Part shown: positions 27,179 through 35,287 of the stretch, one piece after another | Layout: each line of letters opens with the position of its first letter | Position numbering within the stretch: the stretch's first letter is position 1 | DNA from: QZKY01 sp942492925 | Lineage (GTDB): Bacteria; Pseudomonadota; Gammaproteobacteria; Burkholderiales; Burkholderiaceae_D | Assembly: GCA_942492925.1 (NCBI GenBank) | Contig: OW818641.1 | Span: 2,189,193-2,253,192, forward strand | DNA length: 64,000 bases | Direction of reading: 5' to 3' | Notes under the pieces: generated by a model | Seen by the model: only the letters and a program-made list of their open reading frames with translations | What the model was told of the DNA's origin: nothing | Databases searched by the model: none | Made by a program: the position numbers and the translations under genes

Positions 27179-27802
27179 TTAGCGCGAATACAATTCGATA
27201 ATCAGTGATTCGTTTACGTCGTTTGCGAATTCAGTACGATCCGGCAGGCGCTTGAACGTGCCTTCCATTTTCTTGGAATCGACCGACACCCAGGCTGCCA
27301 TGCCGACTTGTTCGGCCAGCGACAGCGATTCGACAATACGCGTTTGTTTTTTGGATTTCTCGCGAACAGCCACCACGTCGTTGGCTTTGACCTTGTACGA
27401 CGGGATGTTCACGACTTCGCCATTCACTGTCAGCGCTTTGTGGCCAACGAGCTGGCGCGCTTCCGCGCGCGTCGAGCCAAAGCCCATGCGATAGGCAACA
27501 TTGTCCAGACGGCTTTCAAGCAATTGCAACAAGTTGTCACCCGTGTTGCCTTTGCGGCTCTCAGCTTCGGCAAAGTAGCGGCGGAACTGACGCTCCAGCA
27601 CGCCATACATACGCTTCACTTTTTGTTTTTCGCGCAATTGGTTGCCGAAATCGGAGGTGCGTGCACCGGACTTCAGGCCGTGCTGGCCGGGTTTAACATC
27701 CAGCTTGCACTTGGAATCCAGCGAGCGGCGGGCGCTCTTGAGGAAGAGATCGGTGCCTTCGCGACGGGAAAGCTTTGCTTTGGGTCCAATATAACGTGCC
27801 AC
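27179..27802 (-). CDS. rpsD: 30S ribosomal protein S4
   Basis: The 207-residue primary 16S-binding protein is also the usual repressor of the alpha operon. The N-terminus MARYIGPKAKLSRREGTDL lacks the four-cysteine zinc finger (only one Cys, near residue 32), so it is the zinc-free form. An S4 RNA-binding domain follows around RLDNVAYRMGFGSTRAEARQ. AAGGAAAT precedes the ATG. It is preceded by a strong intrinsic terminator after rpsK. Confidence 0.99.
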   Translation of the reverse strand: MARYIGPKAKLSRREGTDLFLKSARRSLDSKCKLDVKPGQHGLKSGARTSDFGNQLREKQKVKRMYGVLERQFRRYFAEAESRKGNTGDNLLQLLESRLDNVAYRMGFGSTRAEARQLVGHKALTVNGEVVNIPSYKVKANDVVAVREKSKKQTRIVESLSLAEQVGMAAWVSVDSKKMEGTFKRLPDRTEFANDVNESLIIELYSR

Positions 27803-27891
27803 GTTGATTTCCTTTTCTGTTTAATGACGCCCCGAATGAATACAACTCTCATCAGGCGCTAGTCCGACATGATTGCCGAACGGTGGTCTTC

Positions 27892-27917
27892 AAAAAAACC
27901 TGCCGCTTTCGCGGCAG
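27892..27917 (-). terminator. intrinsic terminator inside the alpha operon (rpsK / rpsD)
   Basis: In the mRNA sense CTGCCGC-GAAA-GCGGCAG is a perfect 7-bp GC-rich stem capped by a GNRA tetraloop and followed by G and seven T (27898-27892). It lies 16 bp beyond the rpsK stop and 90 bp before rpsD. It should terminate or strongly attenuate transcription between two genes usually transcribed together. Confidence 0.85.
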
Positions 27918-27932
27918 AATCCTGCAAAATTC

Positions 27933-28334
27933 TTAGATGCGACGGCGCTTCGGCGGGCGGCAACCATTGTGCGGCACCGGCGTGATGTCCTGAATCTGCG
28001 TGATGCGAATGCCCAATGCATTCAGTGCACGCACGGCGGATTCGCGACCCGGGCCCGGGCCCTTGATGCGCACTTCGACGTTTTTCATGCCGCATTCAAC
28101 CGCTGCGCGGCCTGCAGATTCTGCAGCAACTTGCGCCGCAAAGGGGGTCGATTTACGCGAACCCTTGAACCCTGCACCACCGGACGTTGCCCAGGACAAA
28201 GTGTTGCCTTGGCGATCAGTGATCGTAATGATCGTGTTATTGAACGATGCGTGAATATGTGCAATACCCTCGGCCACATTTTTCTTGACCTTCTTGCGGA
28301 CACGGGCCGATGCATTGGATTGTGCTTTTGCCAT
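27933..28334 (-). CDS. rpsK: 30S ribosomal protein S11
   Basis: The 133-residue small-subunit platform protein near the mRNA exit site is recognised by NVAEGIAHIHASFNNTIITI, then GSRKSTPFAAQVAAESAGRA, and the conserved tail DITPVPHNGCRPPKRRRI. It sits 42 bp after rpsM and is followed by a terminator hairpin. Confidence 0.99.
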   Translation of the reverse strand: MAKAQSNASARVRKKVKKNVAEGIAHIHASFNNTIITITDRQGNTLSWATSGGAGFKGSRKSTPFAAQVAAESAGRAAVECGMKNVEVRIKGPGPGRESAVRALNALGIRITQIQDITPVPHNGCRPPKRRRI

Positions 28335-28376
28335 AATAATTTCCTTGATTTCGACAATCGGTCGTCAGACCATCGA

Positions 28377-28742
28377 TTATTTCTTGAGTGCCTGAGCAGC
28401 CTTGCGCGGGCCTTTGCGAGTGCGCGCATTGGTTCGCGTGCGCTGCCCGCGAACCGGCAAGCCACGACGATGACGCAAACCGCGATAACAACCCAAATCC
28501 ATCAGGCGTTTGATGCTGATCGATACTTCACGGCGAAGATCGCCTTCGATCATGTATTTCGAGATTGCGTCGCGAAGCTTCTCAAGTTCGTTGTCATCGA
28601 GATCTTTGACTTTCTTGGAAGCTTGCACACCGGTGTCGTCACAAATTTGCTGTGAGCGCGAACGACCAATACCAAAAATGGCGGTCAAACCGATGACGAT
28701 GTGCTGATGATTTGGGATATTTACCCCTGCGATACGTGCCAT
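28377..28742 (-). CDS. rpsM: 30S ribosomal protein S13
   Basis: The 121-residue head protein contacts the 50S subunit and P-site tRNA. The N-terminus MARIAGVNIPNHQHIVIGLT, the helix-two-turn-helix GIGRSRSQQICDDTG and the basic tail RTRTNARTRKGPRKAA are typical. It is the first gene of the alpha cluster here, directly after rpmJ with 27 bp between. In enterobacteria S4 regulates this start; no pseudoknot was verified here. Confidence 0.99.
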   Translation of the reverse strand: MARIAGVNIPNHQHIVIGLTAIFGIGRSRSQQICDDTGVQASKKVKDLDDNELEKLRDAISKYMIEGDLRREVSISIKRLMDLGCYRGLRHRRGLPVRGQRTRTNARTRKGPRKAAQALKK

Positions 28743-28769
28743 TCGTTATTCCTCAATCGATAACGTTAA

Positions 28770-28883
28770 TTAACCTTGGCGCTGTTTATGGCGCAGTTCG
28801 GTGCAGATGACACGAACAACGCCCTTGCGCTTGACGATTTTGCAGTTGCGGCAGATCCGCTTGACGGATGCTTGTACTTTCAT
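28770..28883 (-). CDS. rpmJ: 50S ribosomal protein L36
   Basis: This very short 37-residue protein was read directly from the sequence between rpsM and infA. It begins MKVQASVKRICRNCK and carries the zinc-ribbon ligands C11, C14, C27 and H32, so it is the zinc-binding form of L36. GAGGG lies six bases before the ATG. It is a late-assembling 23S-binding protein. Confidence 0.97.
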   Translation of the reverse strand: MKVQASVKRICRNCKIVKRKGVVRVICTELRHKQRQG

Positions 28884-28921
28884 ATTTGCCCTCTTTTGCT
28901 AGTGCTACTTTAATCTTTACT

Positions 28922-29140
28922 TCACTTGGTGCGGAACACGATACGCGCTCTGCTTAAATCGTATGGTGTCAATTCGACAGTCACCTTGTCGCCGGGCAGA
29001 ATGCGGATGTAATTCATGCGCATTTTTCCGGAAATGTGCCCTAACACCACATGCCCATTTTCCAACTTGACTCTAAAGGTTGCATTCGGGAGATTTTCAA
29101 CAATCTCACCCTGCATCTGGATAACGTCGTCTTTTGCCAT
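28922..29140 (-). CDS. infA: translation initiation factor IF-1
   Basis: This 72-residue single OB-fold protein blocks the A site during initiation. The sequence MAKDDVIQMQGEIVENLPNA, GKMRMNYIRILPGDKVTVEL and YDLSRARIVFR is clearly IF-1. Its place between secY and rpmJ is the betaproteobacterial arrangement; many relatives carry a second infA elsewhere. Confidence 0.98.
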   Translation of the reverse strand: MAKDDVIQMQGEIVENLPNATFRVKLENGHVVLGHISGKMRMNYIRILPGDKVTVELTPYDLSRARIVFRTK

Positions 29141-29170
29141 TCGTCCTTCTGTATCGACCTTAACCTGTCC

Positions 29171-30511
29171 TTACCGGGGCAGGTTGTTAAAACCCGTGAA
29201 ATTTGATTTCTTCAACAGTGAATCGTACTGTTGCGACATCACGTAATTGTTGATCTGTGCGAGGAAGTCCATCGTCACCACCACCAGAATCAGCAGCGAT
29301 GTACCGCCGAAATAAAACGGCACCTTCCACTTCGCAATCAAAAACTCCGGCAACAAACACACCAGCGTTATATAAACAGCACCAACCAGCGTCAGACGCA
29401 TCAAAATCCGATCAATGTGGCGCGCCGTCTGTTCGCCCGGACGAATGCCCGGCAGGAATGCGCCGCTCTTCTTCAAATTGTCCGACGTCTCTCTGCTATT
29501 GAACACCAGTGCGGTGTAAAAAAAGCAGAAGAAGATAATCGCTGCCGCATACAACAGAGCATGCATCGGTTCACCGGAGGCCAGCGAGGCAGCCAAATCC
29601 TTCATGAAACGAATAAACGCGTTTGACGAATCCGCCCCGGCCGTGAACCAGCCCGCAATCTGCGCCGGGAACATGATGATCGACGATGCAAAGATCGGCG
29701 GGATCACGCCCGACATGTTCAACTTCAACGGCAAGTGCGACGACTGACCACCGTAAACTTTGTTACCAATCTGACGCTTGGCATAGTTAACCAAAATCTT
29801 GCGCTGACCGCTTTCGATAAACACCACCAGATACGTTACTGCCGCCACAATCACGCAAATGACAATCGCCACCAGGGTACTCATCGAGCCGGTTCTGACC
29901 AGTTCCAGCAGCCCAGCAATGGCATTCGGCAGACCGGCTGCAATACCGGCAAAAATAATCAGCGAAATACCGTTACCCAAACCGCGCTCGGTCATTTGCT
30001 CACCCAGCCACATCAGGAACATCGTCCCGGTCACCAGCGACACCGCGGCAGTGAAGCGGAAAGCCATGCCCGGCTCAATCACCAAGCCTGCCCCCATGGA
30101 CTCCAGACCTACTGCAATCGCAATGGCCTGAAACGCTGCCAGAAACACCGTGCCATAACGCGTATATTGCGTAATCTTGCGACGACCGGACTCACCTTCC
30201 TTTTTCATCGCTTCCAGCTGCGGCATCACCACAGCCAGCATCTGCATGATGATCGACGCCGAGATGTACGGCATGATCCCCAACGCAAACACGGAAGCGC
30301 GAGAGAGAGCGCCGCCAGAGAACATGTTGAACATGCCCAGAAAACCGCCCTGGTTTTGCTTGAACAACTGTGCCAACTGCACCGGATCAATGCCCGGCAC
30401 CGGAATGTGCGCGCCGATCCGGTAAACGAACAGTGCGCCCAGCAAAAACCACAAGCGCCCCCACGGGAACCCTACGGCATTACTTTTTGCTGCTTGCGTT
30501 GAAGTGGCCAA
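29171..30511 (-). CDS. secY: preprotein translocase subunit SecY
   Basis: The 446-residue channel subunit of the Sec translocon has ten membrane helices. The plug region and first signature IPVPGIDPVQLAQL lie near residue 35, and later PIIFASSIIMFPAQI, GIRPGEQTARHIDRILMRLT and the C-terminal MDFLAQINNYVMSQQYDSL are typical. It works with SecE (encoded at 59372) and SecG. It closes the spc cluster before infA. Confidence 0.99.
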   Translation of the reverse strand: MATSTQAAKSNAVGFPWGRLWFLLGALFVYRIGAHIPVPGIDPVQLAQLFKQNQGGFLGMFNMFSGGALSRASVFALGIMPYISASIIMQMLAVVMPQLEAMKKEGESGRRKITQYTRYGTVFLAAFQAIAIAVGLESMGAGLVIEPGMAFRFTAAVSLVTGTMFLMWLGEQMTERGLGNGISLIIFAGIAAGLPNAIAGLLELVRTGSMSTLVAIVICVIVAAVTYLVVFIESGQRKILVNYAKRQIGNKVYGGQSSHLPLKLNMSGVIPPIFASSIIMFPAQIAGWFTAGADSSNAFIRFMKDLAASLASGEPMHALLYAAAIIFFCFFYTALVFNSRETSDNLKKSGAFLPGIRPGEQTARHIDRILMRLTLVGAVYITLVCLLPEFLIAKWKVPFYFGGTSLLILVVVTMDFLAQINNYVMSQQYDSLLKKSNFTGFNNLPR

Positions 30512-30534
30512 TTATCGCTCCGATCCTGCTGATG

Positions 30535-30966
30535 TTAGGCGATTGAACCGCCAGCCGCTTCAATAGCAGCCTTGGCACCCTGGGTCACGGTCACGCCCGT
30601 CAACTTGACGGCCTTCTTGATCTCGCCAGACTTGATAACACGCACGTCCGTCGCCAATACGGAAACGAAGCCAGCCTGTTTCAGCGACACCACATCAATA
30701 TCGGTTACCGGCATCTTTTCCAGATCGGACAAACGCACTTCTGCTTTCGTCGTGGCTGCCAAAGACTTGAAGCCGCGCTTGGGCAAACGACGATGCAAAG
30801 GCATCTGACCGCCTTCGAAACCGACTTTGTGGAAACCGCCGGCACGCGCCTTTTGACCTTTGTGGCCACGACCTGCCGTCTTGCCGATACCGGAACCAAT
30901 GCCACGACCGACGCGAAGACGGGGGCGCTTGGAACCTGCTGCTGGTTGTATGGTATTCAATTTCAT
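30535..30966 (-). CDS. rplO: 50S ribosomal protein L15
   Basis: The 143-residue late-assembly large-subunit protein has the glycine-rich, basic N-terminal tail GRGIGSGIGKTAGRGHKGQK that threads into 23S rRNA, followed by a globular domain ending in GAKAAIEAAGGSIA. It lies between rpmD and secY with short spacers, as expected in the spc operon. Confidence 0.99.
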   Translation of the reverse strand: MKLNTIQPAAGSKRPRLRVGRGIGSGIGKTAGRGHKGQKARAGGFHKVGFEGGQMPLHRRLPKRGFKSLAATTKAEVRLSDLEKMPVTDIDVVSLKQAGFVSVLATDVRVIKSGEIKKAVKLTGVTVTQGAKAAIEAAGGSIA

Positions 30967-30993
30967 AATTTGTCCTGTCGGAAAGTTCGTTAA

Positions 30994-31179
30994 TTACGAA
31001 ACGACTTTCACCAGATACGAAACTTTGTTAATCATGCCGCGTACTGCGGGGGTATCCTGCAATTCGGCAACGGAATTCAGTCGACGCAAGCCCAGGCCAC
31101 GTACCGTCGCACGGTGCGTTTCACGGGTACCGATCAGACTTTTTACCAATTTCACTTTTACCGTTTTTGTCTCTGACAT
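30994..31179 (-). CDS. rpmD: 50S ribosomal protein L30
   Basis: This 61-residue protein starts at MSETKTVKVKLVKSLIGT; the frame extends three codons further to 31188, but the inner ATG fits the family. The conserved THRATVRGLGLRRLNS and AVRGMINKVSYLVKV are present. It lies between rpsE and rplO. Confidence 0.97.
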   Translation of the reverse strand: MSETKTVKVKLVKSLIGTRETHRATVRGLGLRRLNSVAELQDTPAVRGMINKVSYLVKVVS

Positions 31180-31190
31180 AGTGTTCACCT

Positions 31191-31709
31191 TTATCCCAGA
31201 ATTTCTTCAACGGTCTTGCCGCGCTTGGCAGCAATCTCGGAAGGCGCATTCATCGATTTGAAAGCGTCCAAGGTCGCGCGAACCAGGTTGTACGGATTGT
31301 TGGAACCGAAGGATTTAGCGACCACATTGTGTACGCCCATCACATCGAAAATCGCGCGCATCGCACCGCCGGCAATCACACCCGTACCATCCTTCGCCGG
31401 ATTCATCAGCACTTTGGATGCGCCATGCTTACCCGTAATCGTGTGATGAATCGTACCGTTCTTCAGCGGCACTTTGATCATATTGCGACGCGCTTCTTCC
31501 ATCGCCTTTTGCACAGCAACCGGTACCTCTTTCGATTTACCTTTGCCCATGCCGATACGACCATCGCCGTCACCTACCACGGTCAATGCAGCAAATCCCA
31601 TGATCCGACCACCCTTGACCACTTTGGTCACGCGGTTAATCGCGATCATCTTCTCGCGCAAACCGTCGTCAGGTTTCTCGCTCTGCATCTTTTGTTGCGT
31701 CTTTGCCAT
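31191..31709 (-). CDS. rpsE: 30S ribosomal protein S5
   Basis: The 172-residue protein at the mRNA entry site is important for decoding fidelity. The double-stranded-RNA-binding-like N-terminal domain contains MIAINRVTKVVKGGRIMGFA and the S5 C-terminal domain contains AGGAMRAIFDVMGVHNVVAK. The loop tied to spectinomycin resistance appears unaltered in the VKGGRIMGF region. Confidence 0.99.
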   Translation of the reverse strand: MAKTQQKMQSEKPDDGLREKMIAINRVTKVVKGGRIMGFAALTVVGDGDGRIGMGKGKSKEVPVAVQKAMEEARRNMIKVPLKNGTIHHTITGKHGASKVLMNPAKDGTGVIAGGAMRAIFDVMGVHNVVAKSFGSNNPYNLVRATLDAFKSMNAPSEIAAKRGKTVEEILG

Positions 31710-31721
31710 ATTGAGTCTTCC

Positions 31722-32084
31722 TTAAAACTTCAAGCCGGCTTCGCGCGCAGCTTCTGCCAGCGCTTTCACACGACCGTGATAACGGAAACCCGAACGATCG
31801 AATGCGACCTCGGTAATCCCTGCCTTCAACGCCTTCTCTGCAACACGCTTGCCAACCAGCGTGGCCGCGTTGACATTGCCGCCCTTGCCGGACTGTCCAG
31901 CAAGTTCCTGGCGAATGCCTGCTTCCAGCGTCGAACACGATGCCAGAACACGCGCATCCGGTGCAATGATGTTTGCGTAAATGTGCGTATTCGTGCGATG
32001 TACGCTCAAGCGAGTTACCTTCAATTCGGCGATCTTCGCACGGGTCCGACGTCCGCGGCGCAATCTTGATTCTTTCTTGTCCAT
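31722..32084 (-). CDS. rplR: 50S ribosomal protein L18
   Basis: The 120-residue central-protuberance protein binds 5S rRNA together with L5 and L25. The basic N-terminus KKESRLRRGRRTRAKIAEL and the motif DRSGFRYHGRVKALAEAARE are diagnostic. It lies between rplF and rpsE. Confidence 0.99.
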   Translation of the reverse strand: MDKKESRLRRGRRTRAKIAELKVTRLSVHRTNTHIYANIIAPDARVLASCSTLEAGIRQELAGQSGKGGNVNAATLVGKRVAEKALKAGITEVAFDRSGFRYHGRVKALAEAAREAGLKF

Positions 32085-32096
32085 CGTCAGCCCCTA

Positions 32097-32630
32097 TTAC
32101 TTCTTCTTGGTTTCTTTAAGCTTCACCACTTCATCCGAATAACGGACGCCCTTGCCCTTATACGGCTCAGGACTGCGGTAAGCACGGACCTCGGCAGCGA
32201 CTTGGCCAACCTTCTGCTTGTCGATACCCTTAATTACAATTTCCGTCTGGGACGGGGTTTCACATTTCACACCAGCTGGCATTGGATGCACAACTGGATG
32301 CGAGAAACCCAGCGTCAGGTTCAGCTTGTCGCCTTGCGCCTGAGCGCGATAACCCACGCCAACCAGATTCAAACGCCGCTCGAAACCCTTGGTCACCCCT
32401 TTGACCATGTTGTTGACCAGCGCGCGCATCGTGCCAGACATGGCATTCGCTTCGCGGCTTTCGTCTGCAACGGAGAACTTCAAGGTGCCGTTTTCGTTTT
32501 CCACTTTGACGCGCTCGCACATCGGCTGCGACAGCGTACCCAGCGGTCCTTTGACGGTGATTTGGTCTGCCGTAATAGTCGCTTGCGCACCATCGGCCAG
32601 AACAATCGGTGATTTTCCTACTCGTGACAT
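32097..32630 (-). CDS. rplF: 50S ribosomal protein L6
   Basis: The 177-residue protein has two repeated domains and binds the sarcin-ricin loop area of 23S rRNA. MSRVGKSPIVLADGAQATIT at the N-terminus and the C-terminal signature PEPYKGKGVRYSDEVVKLKE are normal. It is co-transcribed with rpsH, 10 bp downstream of it. Confidence 0.99.
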   Translation of the reverse strand: MSRVGKSPIVLADGAQATITADQITVKGPLGTLSQPMCERVKVENENGTLKFSVADESREANAMSGTMRALVNNMVKGVTKGFERRLNLVGVGYRAQAQGDKLNLTLGFSHPVVHPMPAGVKCETPSQTEIVIKGIDKQKVGQVAAEVRAYRSPEPYKGKGVRYSDEVVKLKETKKK

Positions 32631-32640
32631 GCTCGGCTCC

Positions 32641-33036
32641 TCAAGCTACGTAGCAAATAACTTCGCCACCGACACCGGTTGCGCGCGCTTTGCGATCAGT
32701 CATGACACCCTTCGGCGTGGACACAATCGCCACACCCAAGCCGTTCATGACGTTAGGTAACTCATCTCTGCCCTTGTATACGCGCAGACCAGGACGCGAA
32801 ACGCGCTCCAGACGCTCGATGACAGGACGCCTGTCGTAATACTTCAAGCCAATCTTCAATTCAGCCTTCCCGCCCTCAGAAGAAACAGCAAAGTCCTCGA
32901 TGTAACCTTCTTCCTTGAGAACCTTTGCAATCGCGACTTTGACGTTCGAAGACGGCATGGCCACGGTGTTCTTTTGTACACCCTGCGCATTGCGGATGCG
33001 GGTCAGCATATCGGCTATAGGATCGCTCATACTCAT
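32641..33036 (-). CDS. rpsH: 30S ribosomal protein S8
   Basis: This 131-residue primary 16S-binding protein is the classical translational repressor of the spc operon in enterobacteria. SDPIADMLTRIRNAQ at the N-terminus and GVMTDRKARATGVGGEVICY at the C-terminus are diagnostic. The N-terminal MSMSDP gives two possible starts two codons apart. Confidence 0.99.
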   Translation of the reverse strand: MSMSDPIADMLTRIRNAQGVQKNTVAMPSSNVKVAIAKVLKEEGYIEDFAVSSEGGKAELKIGLKYYDRRPVIERLERVSRPGLRVYKGRDELPNVMNGLGVAIVSTPKGVMTDRKARATGVGGEVICYVA

Positions 33037-33051
33037 GTGACTCTACTCCTA

Positions 33052-33357
33052 TTACCAGCTAGCTTTAACGATTCCGGGAATTTCACCATTCATGGCGAAT
33101 TCACGAAGTTTGGTACGGCCCAACCCGAACTTGCGGTAGGTGCCGCGCGGACGACCAGTTATTGCGCAACGATTGCGCTGACGAGTCGGATTTGCATTTC
33201 GCGGCAGCGCCTGCAACTTCAGGCGAGCGTCATAACGCTCTTCCACGGACTTGCTTTGGTCATCAATGATGGCCTTCAACTCGTTGCGCTTGTTGGTGTA
33301 CTTCTTAACCAACGCAGCGCGCTTTTTCTCACGATTTATCAGCGACAGTTTTGCCAT
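33052..33357 (-). CDS. rpsN: 30S ribosomal protein S14 (zinc-free long form)
   Basis: The 101-residue S14 begins MAKLSLINREKKRAALVKKY; the frame is open upstream to 33447, but this overlaps rplE and is not family-like. It lacks CxxC pairs (single Cys in NRCAITGRPRGTYRKFGL), so it is the long zinc-independent type. It lies between rplE and rpsH. Confidence 0.98.
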   Translation of the reverse strand: MAKLSLINREKKRAALVKKYTNKRNELKAIIDDQSKSVEERYDARLKLQALPRNANPTRQRNRCAITGRPRGTYRKFGLGRTKLREFAMNGEIPGIVKASW

Positions 33358-33364
33358 GTCGTCC

Positions 33365-33904
33365 TCAATTTCTAAACGGAAACTTAAATGCGGCGAGGAG
33401 CGCTTTGGACTCTTCGTCGGTCTTCGCGGTCGTCGTGATGCTGACATTCAGACCACGCAACGCATCAATCTTGTCGTACTCGACTTCCGGGAAAATGATT
33501 TGCTCCCGAACACCGATGTTGTAATTACCACGACCATCAAACGACCGGCCGGAGATGCCACGGAAATCGCGGACCCGCGGCAACGCGATCGTAATAAAAC
33601 GATCGAGGAATTCATACATTTGCGCGCCACGTAGCGTGACCATGCAACCGATCGGATAACCCTCGCGAATCTTGAAGCCCGCGATCGACTTACGCGCAAC
33701 CGTGGTGACTGGCTTCTGCCCCGCAATTTTTGTCAAATCGCCGACTGCGTTGTCGATGATTTTCTTATCCGCAACCGCCTCACCCAAACCCATATTCAGG
33801 GTGATCTTGGTAATGCGCGGGACCTCCATCGTCGACTTGTACGAAAACTTCGACATCAAGTCCGGAACGATTTTCTCTTTATAAAAATCCTGAAGACGTG
33901 CCAT
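33365..33904 (-). CDS. rplE: 50S ribosomal protein L5
   Basis: The 179-residue 5S rRNA-binding protein of the central protuberance has MARLQDFYKEKIVPDLMSKF, then ITLNMGLGEAVADKKI, KPVTTVARKSIAGFKIREG and the tail TTAKTDEESKALLAAFKFPF, all of which match L5. It follows rplX by four bases and precedes rpsN by seven. Confidence 0.99.
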   Translation of the reverse strand: MARLQDFYKEKIVPDLMSKFSYKSTMEVPRITKITLNMGLGEAVADKKIIDNAVGDLTKIAGQKPVTTVARKSIAGFKIREGYPIGCMVTLRGAQMYEFLDRFITIALPRVRDFRGISGRSFDGRGNYNIGVREQIIFPEVEYDKIDALRGLNVSITTTAKTDEESKALLAAFKFPFRN

Positions 33905-33908
33905 GTTC

Positions 33909-34223
33909 TTATCCCTTCACCACTTCACCGCTGGATTTGTAGACGCGGACTTTCTTGCCATCCACCATCTTGAAACCAACGCGATCGGCTTTGCCAGCCT
34001 CCCGGTTGAACAGCGCGATATTTGATACGTGAATTGGCATCGCCTTATCCACAATACCACCCGCATCACCCGTCATCGGGTTAGGCTTGGTCGTTTTCTT
34101 GGCGATGTTCACGCCGTCAACAACGACATAATCGCTATCAACACATTCCTTCACCACACCACGCTTACCCTTGTCTTTGCCAGCCAGGACGATGACATCG
34201 TCATTTTTACGAATCTTATTCAT
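33909..34223 (-). CDS. rplX: 50S ribosomal protein L24
   Basis: This 104-residue assembly-initiator protein has an N-terminal KOW motif (NDDVIVLAGKDKGKRGVVKE) that binds 23S rRNA near the tunnel exit. VDGVNIAKKTTKPNP is the second conserved block. It is the second gene of the spc transcript. Confidence 0.99.
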   Translation of the reverse strand: MNKIRKNDDVIVLAGKDKGKRGVVKECVDSDYVVVDGVNIAKKTTKPNPMTGDAGGIVDKAMPIHVSNIALFNREAGKADRVGFKMVDGKKVRVYKSSGEVVKG

Positions 34224-34232
34224 GACTTTCTC

Positions 34233-34601
34233 CTACAGCACTTCCGGCGCCAGCGAGACGATCTTCATGAATCGCTCGGTACGCAACTCGCGCGTCACCG
34301 GCCCAAAAATGCGCGTGCCGATCGGCTCAAGCTTGGCATTCAGCAAAACGGCAGCGTTGCCATCGAACTTCACCAAGGAACCATCCTGACGACGAACACC
34401 TTTAGCCGTACGAACGACCACAGCGTTATAAATCTCGCCTTTTTTCACTCTGCCACGCGGCGCAGCCTGTTTGACTGTCACCTTGATGACATCACCAATG
34501 GCCGCATAGCGGCGCTTTGAACCGCCTAACACCTTGATGCACAAAACCTCTCTTGCGCCAGTGTTATCGGCTACTTTTAGACGGCTTTCTGTCTGAATCA
34601 T
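34233..34601 (-). CDS. rplN: 50S ribosomal protein L14
   Basis: The 122-residue protein forms intersubunit bridges with 16S rRNA. It begins MIQTESRLKVADNTGAREVL; an in-frame start nine codons upstream (34628) does not fit the family. RRYAAIGDVIKVTVKQAAPR and GTRIFGPVTRELR are diagnostic. It is the first gene after the internal promoter at 34778-34806. Confidence 0.98.
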   Translation of the reverse strand: MIQTESRLKVADNTGAREVLCIKVLGGSKRRYAAIGDVIKVTVKQAAPRGRVKKGEIYNAVVVRTAKGVRRQDGSLVKFDGNAAVLLNAKLEPIGTRIFGPVTRELRTERFMKIVSLAPEVL

Positions 34602-34777
34602 AGTATTTGTCTTTCCCAACTTGACCACATTGCCCGCTAGGCGAGGTTGGCGATCAGTTTTGGTCCCGTCAGCAGCCAGAAGCCACTGATTGGGTAGGTG
34701 TTTTCAAAAACCTGTCGGCTGCGCGCTTTAAACTGTCGCGCCGCCGCAGGAATGGTGCAACTACAACCAAGCCATCG

Positions 34778-34806
34778 ATTATGACATTAAAATGGCGGCT
34801 TTGCAA
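34778..34806 (-). promoter_or_regulatory. sigma-70 promoter for the rplN (spc) group
   Basis: On the minus strand TTGCAA (34806-34801) is followed after exactly 17 bp by CATAAT (34783-34778). It starts 9 bp past the rpsQ stop, predicts transcription from about 34771 and leaves a leader of about 170 nt before rplN. The location matches the spc promoter of enterobacteria. Confidence 0.72.
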
Positions 34807-34814
34807 CCAGGTTT

Positions 34815-35087
34815 TTATACAATCTGCGCGACCTGGACAACCTTGGTCACACGCCAAACCTTGGTCTTGGAGATCGGACGACCCTCCTGGATCTCGACCG
34901 TATCGCCCATCTTGGCTTCGTTGTTTTCGTCGTGCGCATGATACTTGTTCGAGCGCGTGATGATTTTGCCGTACAGCGGATGCTTAACATGACGCTCAAT
35001 CAACACGGTGACCGTCTTGTTCATCTTGTCGGAAACGACTTTGCCAACCAGCGTGCGTTTCAGTGACTGTTTATCTTGAGCGTTCAT
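34815..35087 (-). CDS. rpsQ: 30S ribosomal protein S17
   Basis: The 90-residue OB-fold protein binds 16S rRNA early in assembly. LVGKVVSDKMNKTVTVLIER and VEIQEGRPISKTKVWRVTKV are diagnostic. It overlaps rpmC by four bases, a translational coupling, and is the last gene of the S10 cluster before the spc promoter. Confidence 0.99.
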   Translation of the reverse strand: MNAQDKQSLKRTLVGKVVSDKMNKTVTVLIERHVKHPLYGKIITRSNKYHAHDENNEAKMGDTVEIQEGRPISKTKVWRVTKVVQVAQIV

Positions 35088-35278
35088 TGTGCTACACCCT
35101 TCGAATTCATTACCGTTTTAACTCTGGCAATATCCCGCCGAACCTTCTTCAATTGTGAAGTATTCGTCAATTGTTGCGTCGCAACTTGCATGCGCAGATT
35201 AAATTGCGCTTTCAACAACTCGCTCAACTCTTTTGCCAGTGCGGCTTCATCTTTGCCGCGGAGTTCAGATGCTTTCAT
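35084..35278 (-). CDS. rpmC: 50S ribosomal protein L29
   Basis: This 64-residue two-helix protein lies at the tunnel exit near L23. MKASELRGKDEAALAKELSE and LRMQVATQQLTNTSQLKKVR with RRDIARVKT are family features. It is followed by an ATGA overlap with rpsQ, and GGAGG precedes its ATG. Confidence 0.99.
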   Translation of the reverse strand: MKASELRGKDEAALAKELSELLKAQFNLRMQVATQQLTNTSQLKKVRRDIARVKTVMNSKGVAQ

Positions 35279-35287
35279 AGTTCCTCC

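Noticed and set aside
34669..34857. 62-codon minus-strand frame between rpsQ and rplN
   Set aside because: It contains the spc promoter and overlaps rpsQ; no family resemblance.
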